Shown here in pieces: positions 1 to 12,841 of a stretch of 64,000 nucleotides of DNA. Made by a program: the position numbers and the translations under genes. The notes under the pieces were generated by a model. That model made no database searches, had not been told where the DNA came from, and was given only the letters and a program-made list of their open reading frames with translations. The stretch is taken from positions 29,454,355 through 29,518,354 of the forward strand of contig CANTUZ010000007.1 in assembly GCA_947846985.1 (NCBI GenBank). The letters are read 5' to 3'. This DNA comes from Fratercula arctica (Eukaryota > Chordata > Aves > Charadriiformes > Alcidae). The number at the start of each line of letters is the position of its first letter. The stretch's first letter is position 1.

Positions 1-1
1 C

Positions 2-20
2 TTTTTTTTTTTTTTTTTTT
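2..20. repeat. Poly-T tract (T19) at window edge
   Basis: An uninterrupted run of 19 T lies at the left border. It could be the antisense A-tail of a retroposed sequence lying outside the window, or a plain mononucleotide microsatellite. Nothing in the following bases identifies a parent element. Confidence 0.9.
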
Positions 21-3000
21 ACTTCACAGAACTCATTAATAACTTTTAGTAGGTAAAATTGAAGCTAGGAACCCTCCTACACCTTAGGCATATTATATTC
101 CACCTTTGCACAAAAGAAATTCTTTTGATGTACTGGAAATCTTATTAATAGATTCACCAGAAAACAAGCATGTAAGCTGGCAGAGTCAATTGCAAGAGGT
201 AAAATGAATGTAAATGACAGATGAAAGAAAATTTCCATGCCGTTCAGATCAATATAAACAAAAGTGCTGCAGCAACCACAGCACAGAGACGAAGGGAATT
301 CATCAAACCTGAATTTCAGATTATTTGTCCTGTTCCAAATGCACCCTCTGTGCTCCTGAGCTATGTTCTTCCTTTCCCCAATTAATACGACATTAAGATG
401 CACTCCTGCAGGGGCTTTTTCCTTATATTGCTGAATTGAAGTTTTTCAGTGCACTCAGATATGGGAGGGGGGGAGCGTAGAGAATAGCTTCTTGCTTCTA
501 AATACTGCCATTTGGAAAGCCTGTAATTGCAGCACTTAATAATTTTCTAAATACTTAAGCCAGAATTAATTATCCCTGCTATTATTGCAGGAGTATGGAT
601 CATATACTGGGTATGATGAAGAGAATGTGTGATAGAACATTTTATTGTCCTCAGTGCATGCAGTGGGTGTGCAAGGCACTTAAACTATTAGAAGCAACAG
701 GCTTCTTGACTTCAATTATATCTCAGTATGATCATCAGATATCTACAGAATCAGCTTTGCTCATTTCAAGCTTTTTGTTGTTGCCTAATTAAACACTTTC
801 AGGACCCTTCTTTACACCAGGGACTAATCATCATTTTAAAAAGTCGTCTACTTTATTTAAAATCATATTGGTCTTTGCTGAAGAATGAGAGGAAGGTAAA
901 TGCTTATTGTTAAGCAGGTTCCATTTCCACAGACTTTGAAATGTATTTTTATTAGTAGCAAGGCACATTATGAACTTTAGCAACCACCTTTAATGGAGTA
1001 AATTCTAGTCTTCTGGCAGTTTTATATGGTGTTGAGGAATCAAAAGATATCTGTAGCTACCATTACAGACAATTACCCGCACTGTTTAAAAATCCTTTAT
1101 GCAGAAGCTGGGTGAACGCAGGAGGGGTGGTGGGAAGGGGAGGAATGGCTGCAGAACTGGTTATAGTCGATTCAGCAGTAGAAATACTACCTGTAATATA
1201 TAAGACATTGAAACATTTTGAGATAAATAACAAAGCGAACACAGAAACATGGTATTTGCAAGGAGGAAATCAAAGCCACAAGGAGATGAAGCTTCACTTC
1301 CAGAACACTGGATTCACACCTTTATGCAGAGCACAAACAAAAGTGACTTTGATCTCATTCTGGTGTATCAAAAACAAAAAAAATAATTTCTTGAAAAAAA
1401 AAAAAAACCAAACCACCCCCTATCTGAAAAACCAATGCTTTTCTGAGATATAGTGGAATAATATTAAACTGTTGAGGCAGGCTCGTTGTCTGAAAGAAGG
1501 CTGGCAGCATTGCTTTGGTTTCAAAGTAGTTTACTGGGAAACCAGAAGTGAAGCAGCAGCCTGAAGCACACCAGCTGACTCTTCCCAGAAGTTCAAAAGA
1601 CTCGGGCTGTGTTGCCATTAGGTAGCTGAAACATAGACAGGGATATATTTACTAGAGAAATGTACTGTCACATCTCAAATGAACACAGAGAAAATCAGCG
1701 CAGGTTTCAGTCAGTGTGTGCGTAGCAAGGTGGCAAGATAGCAAACGCCATCACGAGCAGAGAAACGAAAGGAATCCAGAGCAACCCTTTGTCCCTGTCA
1801 CCTACATCTCTACAACTGCCTTTGTGACTCAGAATCATGAGATGTTCATTTATTTCATAACAGAAATAATGACTATTGGCGAGAGTCTCTGATGAAAGAG
1901 ATCAGGCAGCTGTTGAAGTAATTTCTCTAGTTGGGAGGAAATAATTTCCTCCTGTGTTATACACCCCTGTGCTGGCTCACAGTAACCCTACCCAACGAAT
2001 TCACTTTCTGTAACTGTTTGCATCCCTCCCTCAAAACATACGCACCTTTTTTTTTTTCCCCACAGCTAAAAACTGTAAATCCCCTCTTGGTACAGACTAC
2101 AGTCTAATTCCCAACTGACTCCCCAGGGACTCACAGAAGAAGGAGAAGACAAACAACAACCAGAAGAAGAAGAGTCTCCAGCTCCAATCAATAATTTGCC
2201 TGTCACTCCACAAGCGCATTGCCCCATCAGCATAACTCTCCAAAGTTCCTTATCAGTGATGTGCTCTTATACTTGCTAGATAGACATTAAGCATTTTTGC
2301 ATCCCATGGGTTTTGCGTTTCAGTAAATCTCCTTCTCCCAACAATACAAACGTACAATAACCGCCACAGACTGACAATAGATGTTAGAAATTTGAAAAAC
2401 AGCCTATAGCGTAATGGTACTATGCACGTATATATTATTCTTTACTCGAATGGACTTTCGAAAGATTAATTCAGTTTCAGAATAACAGAATAGAAAAGAC
2501 AGTTATTAAAACAGTTTACAAATCAACAAACGAAAGCACAAAGGGCTATGCTTTCTTAGTTCTCATGATCGAAGGTTAGGCTAAGTCAATGGCAGAATCC
2601 AAAAATGAGATCAGGAGTCCCAGACAGAAGGGACACTGTTATGTAAGTTGTATTTACATTTTATGTTCTCCATCTACCATGTCTCCTCAGAGAAAAAGCT
2701 TTTGTCTCTCAAAATATACCAAAAAAAGGTATCCACATTCCAATAAACTATCCCAGACTGCCTGAAATAGGGAATTATGTAGGTGCATTTTATAAGAATA
2801 ACGCACATAAATATATGAGCATACAGCATCACTTAAAACTGTATAAAAGACAGAAAATACACCACAAACCCAAAAGAAAGTGACTCAATAAAAAGTGTTT
2901 TCTGACTCTTGGCCAATACTAGTGGGTATTCGCTCCAGTGAGTGCTAATGCAGTCTGTTTCAATGGAGCCATATGGATTAAAAAATGCCATTAGCAACAT

Positions 3001-4690
3001 CATCTAACACTAAACCTCTGTGAGAAAGTGAGAGAACAATAATGATCTTATCTGCTCTAACAAGACTGAAAAACTGGTGACTGCAGAAGATGCATTCTGC
3101 CAGATATTCCATCTGTGAGCAACAGACCAGTTCATTAATGGAAATCTTCAAATTAGAGCCGAGAAACCCACAGCTAAGGACTGCCTCAACAAGCAAAGTT
3201 CCTGCTTAAAAGCTCTACAGGTTCATGAGGCTTAAGATTGAGTCATTACAATTATCTGCTATCACTTTTAAATATGTCTTTTTCTTGTTCTGAAGTTGCA
3301 TTGACAGCAGTGCTCCTGCCAGCATTTGCCACTTGTTCCACGAGAACAGCCTGAGCTCTGGGAGGAGCTCTGAGCATGGAGCCTGAAATCTGTCACCTCC
3401 GACAATTTACCAGCAATATAATGCAGAATTTACATTAGAAGCATGGGTCCTTTTAGCATTTAAGTCAATCTTACAATCTGCTCAGACTTTTAAAATGCTT
3501 CAAGGTAGTAGCACCACACCCCTGACAGATGCATTACCTACATATAACAGACTTGATCCAAAGCTCCCTGAAGTACTTCTCCCCCAGCCCCGCCTCCCTC
3601 CAAATAACTGTTGGGTGAAGTGAATGATAAAAGTCCTGATGAAATCCAGATTCATAATCTAAGACATGGAAATAGCGACCAGTTCGAAGATACACAAAAT
3701 AGGGCTAAATCTTGAATCCCAACAAGCTGTCACTGGCAAAACCAGACATCCAGAGGAAAAACAGACATCATTTAAAATTTTAAGTTTCCCTTCACAAAGG
3801 AAACATCAGCAGAGAAGTATTAAGTGAGCTTCCTACCTCAATCTTGCAATTCAACATTGACTCAACTTGTATCAAATTATCAGGAAAAAATAAGTCTACA
3901 GAAAATGAAGGCAGTGTTTTTCCCAAAGACTCTCTTTAACCAAAGCCCTGCTACAGAGCAGCATTAGAGAGTTTCTGCAGGAATGCTAGCACAGAAGTTT
4001 CATGAAGCTTCATCACATTAAATGAATGCTGAGATGTTTTATTGTTATTCATTTTAGGAACTCAAACAACACCAGAGCTCTGTTCAGCTCCAGGCCCACT
4101 CCAAATTTTTTTCATTTAATTTTTCAAATTCCAAAGGCAGGCAGGATGGAGCTGCGTTCAGCAGGAGGCCAGGGGAGAAGAGAGTGGCACGTGTCAATAG
4201 GACATCTAGGTAAAAACCTAATGGGGGATCAAACAGCAAAGCCCACATTTCTAATACCAGCCTAGAGGTAATCAAACAAAAACACAGGCAAATCAATGCA
4301 AATCAAAATCAGCCAAAAGGCATTATATCACAAACCAGCACATCCGTCTGTAAAGGTTTGATTTTGTTTGAGCTCACACCTCTTACAGGCACATTACTAC
4401 AGCTCCAGCTGCAAAGACTCTCAAATAACCAACTGAAGTATTAAAACACAGCAACACTGGAAGTGGCAACAGCAAATGTACCTGTAAGTTTAGGCTGAAT
4501 TATTGCATAGGTACCTGGACCATCCTGCTTCATTTTAAACACCAACCTGTGGAAAACCTTCCACTAAAACCTTGTACTTCCCCTTCCCTTAGCAACAGGC
4601 CAGCCAAGAGTCCGATCTGGACTCCCGGATAACAGTACAGCAGCAAAGAAATAATTCACTCCCCAGTGCATGGATGAAGCCACTGTGGAG
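21..4690. other. Gene-free unique DNA, 0-4.7 kb
   Basis: No recognisable exon, RNA gene or transposon was seen. The open frames here reach 113 codons but are isolated, mostly low-complexity or overlapping, and resemble no family I know. Local features are an A14 run at 1394-1407, a T11 pyrimidine run at 2047-2057 ending in CCCCACAG (a good but unsupported 3' splice-site look-alike), and the open frame at 2127-2279 listed separately. The rest looks like ordinary AT-rich intronic or intergenic sequence. Confidence 0.6.
2127..2279 (+). other. Acidic 50-codon open frame behind an acceptor-like AG; exon status doubtful
   Basis: A frame opens after an in-frame stop near 2077, runs through a CCCCAG acceptor-like site ending at 2126, and stays open to a TAG at 2277-2279. 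It has no ATG near its start, so only an exon model could use it. The peptide is unusually acidic and proline/glutamine-rich (it contains EEGEDKQQPEEEESPAP), then turns neutral. Branch-point-like CTAAT and CTGAC precede the AG, but the pyrimidine tract is weak. I recognise no family. A chance frame is the more likely explanation. Confidence 0.1.
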
Positions 4691-4811
4691 TCACGCTGCC
4701 GGGTTTGATTTACTCAATAGGCTCTTGAAAACCGCATTAGCTCGCACACCAGCATTTTTTCGTTCACGCCGTGTTCTTTTTCGTCTCGCCACAAGCAGCG
4801 CACGGATTAAC
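4691..4811. other. Short CpG-enriched islet
   Basis: Eleven CpG dinucleotides lie between 4694 and 4804, in a neighbourhood where hundreds of bases pass with almost none. It is too short and too T-rich for a classical CpG island. The minus strand has a frame here (4691-4891) with an arginine-rich stretch, ARRKRTRRERKN, produced largely by the CpG-containing codons. I do not recognise it as a protein. It may be a hypomethylated regulatory element, or an inserted fragment of different base composition. Confidence 0.35.
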
Positions 4812-6190
4812 CAGTTCTTCAGCCATTTCAAAGCCTTTAAAAAACAAAAATAATGCTCCCAAGAGAGCAAACAGAAAAAAACAAAACCCAAACTCTATCT
4901 TTTAAAATTTGTTTACAATTTGCTAGTTCCATGGTAATTTCTGGAAATATTTAGTAATATCGTGGTCAAGTCCAAAACATGAACCAGAATGGATCCAGCT
5001 AATTGCCAGACAGCTGAAGACATCATGCCCCTAGATTTTTACTGTTTTGTTCATTCAGAATAATTATATTATTGTATGGAGTTTGACTTCTAAACTACTT
5101 TGAGGATACTCTTGATAATTCCTGTGAGAAAAACTAATTAATTTGGTTTTCTGACAGTTTGTGTGACTGCAAAATATTGAAAAACAAATTGATTTTAGAC
5201 ATATTTTCAATCACAGCTGGCAGAGATCTTGTACCTTAATGCAAACATGCAAATAGATTTTTCTTTTTCTCTTTTAAAAAGATCTCTTAACAGGTAAAAG
5301 GTCATTTGTGGGAGCTATTTCACTTAAAATTGCAAAATGCTGGGCTCATTAAAAATAATAAAATAAAAAGGTCAGATTTTGCTATTAATGATGGCTGATC
5401 ATCGCCTCCAGACTGCTCATGGTCAGAGTGCTGCACCACCAGACTGGGACACCGCGCATTCACCTCCCTGCTTCGGCTCTCTTCAAACAAAGGGATGCCA
5501 TTGAATTGGAAGACTTAAACTCAAATGCTTGTGATACTTGTTGCTTGACAAGAAAGCGTAAGGTAGATCTCCTCCCTAATGAGTCTGTTTTGCAGCTTGG
5601 AAATCCAGCACAGACTCCATAACGAGCTGCCTTAACTTCCACCAGTGCTGTTAAGTGTGCATGTTTGCAGAAAAAGCTGAAAACCTGATCGATTCACAGA
5701 GGTGAGAGAGGACCAGACAATTAACTTCAGAAATGGAAAGTTGAAACAGTCAATGTCTCCCCAGTGGATGTTAACGTCTGACAAAGGTTCGCATTGAGAT
5801 ACTCCTACCAAAGGCAGAAGGTTCAATTATTGCAACTTATATTTTAAGTGTAATGATTTGTATTATCACAGCTAGCTTAAAACTTAAAAAACTTAAGAAA
5901 TGGCCATTTCCCATCCATGAAAACGAAGCACTGGACAGGTGGATTTTTGAGGGTGGTTTTTATCTTTGGGGGTTTTTTTGTGGGTTTGCTTGTTTGTTTT
6001 TAAGTTCACCAGAATGGACATTCAGACAAAATCCAGTTTTATGCCCCTAGGAAGATACGTCCAAAGCCACTGAACAATACTGAGCTTCTGCAAGAAACTG
6101 AAGCAAAACTCAGGAACAGAAGAAATCCTGCCAATCTGAAATTCAAAACATACTTTACCTTGCCTTTACATCATTCCATTTAAATGATTA

Positions 6191-6210
6191 AAAACAAAAC
6201 AAAACAAAAC
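6191..6210. repeat. (AAAAC)4 pentanucleotide repeat
   Basis: Four perfect AAAAC units are followed by degenerate A/C-rich sequence to about 6230. Together they create the low-complexity N-terminus of the overlapping chance frame. Such A-rich pentamers often derive from decayed A-tails, but no retroposed body is recognisable upstream. Confidence 0.85.
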
Positions 6211-9200
6211 AACAAAAACCCAAACCCACTCTCCCTACCTTTAATCCACATTACCATAGCTGTGGAGTATTATTCTGCCATCAGAATAAATCCAAAGCTT
6301 GAGGTCAATACTCATGCCCATCCCCCTGAAGTGGGGTTCCAGCCACTGACAGCTAATCACAGACCCACTGCTTTTAGTCACTACCTTGCCAGTCATATTT
6401 TAGTCATATATAAACCCAGTAAATCCCTACTGACAGATCACACAATATCTTTCAACGTTGGAATTGTTGATGCTATAATCTGGCATATACAGCACTATTT
6501 GCCAGAAGGACAAGCCCCCACCCCTGGGAAGGAAGGAAGATTGATTCTTCCATGCACAACAAAAATGGTACGACGCAGCAGCGTTACCATAGAGCAGAAG
6601 CCACAAGGCTGGAGCTCCAGCAGTACATCAGGAGGGTACTGAGCTGCTCGTGGGTCACATAGGAGACCCCACGTTCCTTTGTCTGCAAGACCTGGATTAC
6701 ACCTGGAGATATTTTGAAGTTGCTCCACCAAAACCGAGCAAATTCCCCTCTCTCTGCCAAGAGGAGAAAGGGTGTGAAAGAAGGTGACTGCACACTGAGA
6801 ATGACTGTAGCAGAAAGAAAAAAATATGCCATTCCTAAACAATGTGTACGTATTTATCTCTTACCAGTTTGATGATTTTTGGTAAGAAAACAAATGAGAA
6901 AATAGAAATGGGGGTAGGGCACAACACAACCTTAATTTATACCTATATACCTGCTTAAGTTCAAAGGGACATTTATCTTCCCTGATCAGGTGGCACAGTG
7001 GTCCATGTCTATGAATAAAATATATGTCAGACATTCTGTTTCTCTACTGTGTATATACTTTTGACATACCTATATAATTCGTCTGTCAAAATCACAAAGC
7101 TTGAAGCAGACTATATATGCCTGCGTGGATGGAATTACGGTAGGGTTTACAATAGCTAATGAAAATGTAATAGTGAATTGTGGAATAGCATACAGCACTA
7201 TTATACAAAATCCTGCTTTTAAAAATAACATACAACAAAATATCTTTTCTTTAAAGAAGAAAGGAAAGCTTTTAAAGAAGAGTGAAAGAAAGAATGAGCT
7301 ACCTCTTAATACAAAGAACAGACAAATCGAAAAAATAATGACTGCAAAGTTGCTCCAAGTAGTTAGGCACTTCTCCTTTTCATTCCTCAGTTACACAAAG
7401 GTTGCTCACACTCTGATCCAATCCTAAAATCAATGTAATGACCAGTATATTGGCCAACCATATATCTTAATAAATGAATCTTCATTAAGCAATCTCCTAA
7501 ATACTTCAAGAGCTCGTCTGCCATTTGTAAGTGCTAATGAGAGGTCAGCAGTAATTCTGCAAATAATAATTTGTGGCTGAACTGCAACCCCTCTTTTGCA
7601 TTCATTATTTATTATATACCATGACTCAAATCAGACCATTGTGAACAAAAGACAACTCATTTCAGACAGTGCTTAAATGGGTAATTTACCTTAGCAGGGC
7701 ATTGAACATTAGACTCCAAAGTTAAGCAGAAATCTTTACATACTGACCTTCGCAAAGCACAGGAGCTACAGACAGGGGGAAAAGGCAGCTGGGGCGGCAT
7801 CTCTGCTCACACAGTAGGAGCATAAAAATGGCACCTGGTGATTCTCAAGAGCTACAGTTAACTCCGACAGAGGAATATTTTAGGGACAGGCTGACTGTTT
7901 AAACTTGCTCAAAAAAAAGGCTTATTATTCATTTGAGTCCGTTACTGCAATCACAGGCTTTGTTGCCAGTGTACAGGCACGGTACTGCAGCAACAACCTG
8001 TTTTTTTCCCATATCCTGTTCACATGTACATTCTCATTATTCCCTCAAATCTTACTTTTTCATAATCACTGACCCAGTCAAATCTTTCACACAAAATCCT
8101 TGAAAGCTTGGAAAAAAATACGTGAAAGCCTACGACATATGAAAAAAGGAAAATGTTTCAGGGGTATAGCAAGAATTACTTTCTTTTACCTTTTCTCTTC
8201 CTCTTCAAGCTTTTTTGTTCAGTAAAAACAAACAAGCAAAATTACACAAACCCACGCTAACATTCCCAAACTTGAAAGTTAATGCAGAGAAGCCTTAGAC
8301 AGCACACAGTTTATGAAATGGGATACTGTGGTTATTTAAATGGTGCTTGAATCTGTATCAAATCAGCATTCCATTTATTTCTTAAGGCTTGAGGGACAAG
8401 TCCACTTAACGGCCTTCTGGGATATTTAACCTTTTGACACAGAGGGAGATTCTTTTAAGTTTCTGAAAAGATTAATTATATTATATAGGCATACAGTGAT
8501 CAAATTACATGTTTTGGTAGTGAAGTACATATGAGAGACTGCCCATAGATTGAGTGAGATTCATCAGGAAAGCATTTCTATATGCCATTTGATTAGCAAT
8601 CAAGGCAGAGGAGAAAAAAATGGGGGATGGAAATCACATGGGGAGTGAGCACTGTTACACTTAATACTTGGAATTACTTACAAATGCTTACTGCAAATTA
8701 CTTGGAGTCCAAACTTTTCTCTTTGTGTGCTCAGTGCTCAACATCTGCACCAGACACAGCGTGGTCACCTCTGCCCAAAAGGTACACAGACATACATTTC
8801 ATCCCCATTATTCATTTTTAAGAGGGATCAACAATCATTTTTCAGCATTCAGATATCTCACTGTTTGGTACCTTTCAGGAGTCATCCACAGGTAAAGAAA
8901 GTTATCACAGGCAAAAGGTGTGAATGAAATAAATGTAGCAGATACAGGTACCAGCATGGGGAAGAAGAACTGTTGGTGTAACAAGGTTAAGTTTGCAAAA
9001 ATGCAAGTGTGAAAAAAGCAGCTAAGGGTTTCAGCTTACTGCAATGGAAGAGAGAAGAGAAAGGTTTATTTTGTGATACGCTAGTAGAGAATAAAACTGA
9101 AACTAACTCAGACTCTTTCTTCGTTCTGTGGCCTAGCAGCCCAATAAATATGGTGCTGGTGTTGCTCGGAACACGCCAGAGGCTTTCTGCTAAGCTGCAG

Positions 9201-9256
9201 CACAGACCTCAGGTGCTCTCGGGCTTTCCCTGGACTTTGCCATGCCTGGGCTGTGG

Positions 9257-9332
9257 TGTGCTTTGCTTTGCTTTACTTGTTTGTTTGCTTTGCTTGTAAC
9301 AGAAAAGGTGCAGAAAAGGTGTAAGAAAGGTG
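9257..9332. repeat. T/G-rich low-complexity patch plus 11-bp tandem repeat (x3)
   Basis: A run built of CTTTG/TTTG units (9257-9296) is followed immediately by three head-to-tail 11-mers. Two are identical CAGAAAAGGTG copies (9300-9310 and 9311-9321) and the third is TAAGAAAGGTG (9322-9332). The strands therefore switch abruptly from T/G-rich to A/G-rich. The array is small enough to be replication slippage. Confidence 0.8.
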
Positions 9333-10702
9333 CAATTGTTTCTGCACTTCTGGTATGGGGAAGGAGCTATTGTTTTATAGATACACATATAACTACATGG
9401 AACTAATAAAGAGCAATACATGCAGCTATTCTAGGTAAAATGAACTATCTCTGACCATAGATAAAATGTAGCATAGAGGAGTACTGGCACGGGATGACAG
9501 TAGGGACCTTAGAATTACAGGCACAGGATGGTACTGGAGGCCCAAGAGCTATAAACTCCCACCTCATGCTGAACACACCCTGGGTAAAAATAGTTTTAGG
9601 GTTAACAAAGAGAAAAAAAACAACATCCAGCATATGTAAAAGACAAGATATATTGTAAATTTGGACCTAAGCTGTCCCATGAAGAAAGAGCAAGGTGTAG
9701 GACATTTAGCAAGCACATAAAGGTGACCCCAAATGGACTGAAGGATGAGGAAGAAGAAACCATCAACATGAGCGTCACATTTCTGGCAAAGGACTCAAAT
9801 GCTCATGATTGAGGTATTCTCACCTCCCTCCAGAATGAAGCTATTGGGCAGCGAGAGAGTGGAAACATAACATAGCACGTGAGAAAGGGGCAGAGAATAG
9901 AAAGTTTGCATATGTTAAATTTAACTCTATATGATTTGAATTATAAGTGTAAGTATCATTGTAACTGGAATAATATTAATTCTTTAGACCATTAGGTCTT
10001 CAATTAGACCAACAAAAATTCTTGGTTTTGCAGAGAAACAATAAGATTTTTACTGCAAAACGATGGAAAATTCAAGTAACTGCCTCTGTAATTTGGATGC
10101 AACAAACCAGTAACAGCAGCAGCGTGCAAGTTGATGTTTGTGGAAGCTATTGGGAGAGATGTTTACTCACTTAAGTGACTACGAAAACTGTCACATTAAA
10201 CCTCTGACCATATCCTACACCAATTCCGTTTTCAGATAATGGAACAGAGAAACTGAATTGAGAAACTGGAAAAGAACAATATCGATCTCATTCTTTACAG
10301 AGTTAATCAGTGTTGTTCCTTCTTCCTAAAAAGCCTGGCTTTAGCAAGCTTCCCAGATTAAGTAAATATTATGTAATTTGAGATGACAAAATGCAATTAT
10401 AAATACCTGTTTAGCTTCAAAAAGAAAAAATGAGCATGCAATAACAAGAAAACCTTAGCACCTTCCTACAATGAATACCCTATAAGCATGTAAACACTAT
10501 TAAAAAAAGCAAAAAGCAAAAGTCATTGTGTGGATGCTTGTATAAATGTAATTATAGTTAATTAGTACATCAGGACCTTTGCCCCTGGTTAATTCTTCAT
10601 CTCTCATTTTCAAAGGTGTGCTCTTAGCATCTCTCTCAGAAATGCAATGGCTCCCTCAGAGCCAATTCTGCAGCAAAATTTTTGTGATTTACTGTTCAGA
10701 CA

Positions 10703-10714
10703 CCCCCCCCCCCC
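10703..10714. repeat. Poly-C tract (C12)
   Basis: Twelve consecutive C lie in an AT-rich context. C/G homopolymers of this length are rarer than A/T runs in vertebrate DNA and are prone to length polymorphism and sequencing error. Confidence 0.9.
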
Positions 10715-12499
10715 AAATTCTGACAAGCAACAGTGAGAGTAAGGGAAGATGAAAAGCAGCATGTACTCACTACAGAGATAAAGTCTGAATCCTTTACAGA
10801 TATCTCAGAAAACAGGAAAATTTTCCTTTTCAAACTCTTTATGAGTACCAATTTTGATAGCTGATAGTCAGAACTTGTAGCGAACAGTTCACCGATGTTC
10901 TAATTATCCCTCCATTTGTTAGAGGCTGCTCCAAAACCAATGCCTTGAAATCTAGCACCTGGCCAAAACCATATAATTAGCTGTGATAAAAAGTGAGTTA
11001 AGCCCTTAATCAATATCCTTTCAAGCTGCCCTGACAGACTACAGCAAAAGAGGTGGTATAACTAATGAGATGAAACTCCAGCACTGAAGGAGTTCCATCA
11101 CCAAAGCGTTGCGCAGCAATCAAGGGGCAATCACATCAACCTTTTGAGCTATATGTAGGACCACATCAGAGCAACCTGGGAGTTCATTTCTTTTGTTTCT
11201 GCAATAAGCAAACAGGCGTCGGTGTCTAGGGTGTTCATTACTTCACCTTCTAGACCCAATACCAAAAAAGTTGAAAATCTACTTGAAAACTTAATTTGCT
11301 TTGGGAACCATAGTAGTGTTTGTAGGCAAACAGCAGGAGAGTGCAGAGATAATGACAGGGGTATAGGATATAGAAAGAACAAAAATCTGCTTCTTTCCTA
11401 GTCAATAGCTTAACGCCATGTATGCCAGTCCAGCTCAGCATGCCATCACTGGGTCACACCTTCCTTGCACTACGGAAAAACAAAGTGGGATGTGATCCAC
11501 GTTTGTGGATGACAAAACTCCGAACTTTCAGCATATGTTCATACTTAATGCAGGACAGTTATCATTCCAAAACCACAAACCTTCTTACAATGACCATTTG
11601 GAAACAGCATGGGAAGATTATTTTTGAGCTAAAATAAAAAGGAAATACATGTTACTGGACCTGTCATAAACTATAATGAATGGGTTGATAGAAAGCTGGA
11701 AACCAGACATATAATTAGATATCCATTCTTGACCTATTATTTCTTTTAATAGCAACACAAACAATGGAGCATCATCAGAGACACCAGTTTTCTGGCATTG
11801 TAGCCACCTTATCAGGACTCACCAGGACAACTGTCTGCACATGTGTCCATTCTTTTATAACTTTTAACAAACGACCTTCATAAAAGGAGCTGAATACAAA
11901 TTGAATCCCTGTAAATTTTCCCTGTAAATACCAGGACTGAAATAAAACTAAAAGGGATAACACCCTATCATGCCAGGACCAGGACCCGAATACTACCCGT
12001 ATGCCTGGGGGGAAATTCAGTACCGTGAATGAAATGTCTGCACATCTTCTGTAACATTATATGAGCACGAGTGTAAGTGCCACATCAAGTCAGGATCAGC
12101 CTGACAAGGGAATCACTGTGCCATCACCTCCTTAATTCCTTTACTCAGTGATAGACCTGAATGCAAGCAATTTGGGCATTGGACTTTTATTTCTCTATGC
12201 AAACAGAAGTAAAGATTCTAGATACAAACTTAATTCTGGTACGGGGTCTTTACATGTTTGCTGCTGTATTTTGCCTGCAGGGTAAGAAACTTGGAGCATT
12301 TAACTAAGTGGGCAATCAGACAGCGCTAGTAATGAGCAAAACCGAGCATCTGAGCAATTCACAAGCTGACATTTGTCTGCAGGAAATACTTAACAGGTAA
12401 TTCAGAATAGGAAATTCATAATGATGAAAGCTTGCAGATGAGCAGAAAAGGAGGTGAAATTTGTCAAGTCCATTTGTTCATTAACCCCAGTCCTGTTAG

Positions 12500-12841
12500 G
12501 TGTACTCTGGAATGTTCTTTTCCTCAATGTATGCCAAAGCACGGCCAGACCCCTCTGCAGGTGCTCAGTATGGTTTGCTTTTCTTTTCAGCTGTTTGTTG
12601 TCTGACTAATTTCACGTTATTTATTGTTTGTGTGAGGATGGTGGCAAAAGTAATAAACTGCCTTTTGGGAAATGGTCTGACACATGCGGAAAGACGCCCA
12701 CGTGCCCCAGCAGGTTCTGTCCCGCAGCAATGCTCACCTGCACCTTTTCCTCTCTCACCCCTGCCCGCGTGCATTGGCTCCCGTGGTTGCAAAGAAAGCA
12801 GACAGAAAACCAGCCCAAATAGCGCTAGCAAAACACACTAA
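12500..12841. other. CpG-enriched, stop-poor segment with E-box and inverted CCAAT
   Basis: Seven CpGs fall between 12686 and 12783. Frames longer than 60 codons overlap on both strands because the local GC content depletes stops, so none is credible on length alone. A palindromic CACGTG E-box is at 12699-12704 and an ATTGGC (reverse CCAAT box) is near 12774. A strong acceptor-like TTTGCTTTTCTTTTCAG ends at 12590 on the plus strand, but no good donor follows in an open frame. It could be a small regulatory element; coding function is unsupported. Confidence 0.25.

Larger units (their letters stand above)
4812..12499. other. Gene-free unique DNA, 4.8-12.5 kb
   Basis: No exon, RNA gene or transposon was recognised. 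The longest frame (6184-6642, plus strand, 152 codons) begins in an AAAAC repeat and has no family resemblance. A T/G-rich patch and an 11-bp tandem repeat lie at 9257-9332. A 12-bp perfect palindrome (GTTAAATTTAAC) is at 9914-9925. A C12 run is at 10703-10714. Otherwise the sequence is AT-rich and featureless to me. Confidence 0.6.

Noticed and set aside
6184..6642. 152-codon plus-strand open frame
   Set aside because: It starts inside an AAAAC simple repeat, has no family resemblance or domain features, and overlaps a minus-strand frame of similar length. Chance is sufficient in 64 kb.
9595..9605. TTTAGGGTTAAC as an interstitial telomere repeat
   Set aside because: There is only one TTAGGG unit with no array.
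9901..9916. 16-bp sequence AAAGTTTGCATATGTT shared with 29697-29712
   Set aside because: For AT-rich DNA a shared 16-mer somewhere in 64 kb is close to chance expectation, and similarity stops at both ends.
9914..9925. GTTAAATTTAAC palindrome as an HNF1 site
   Set aside because: The half-sites are one base closer together than the HNF1 GTTAATNATTAAC consensus. It is only a weak resemblance.
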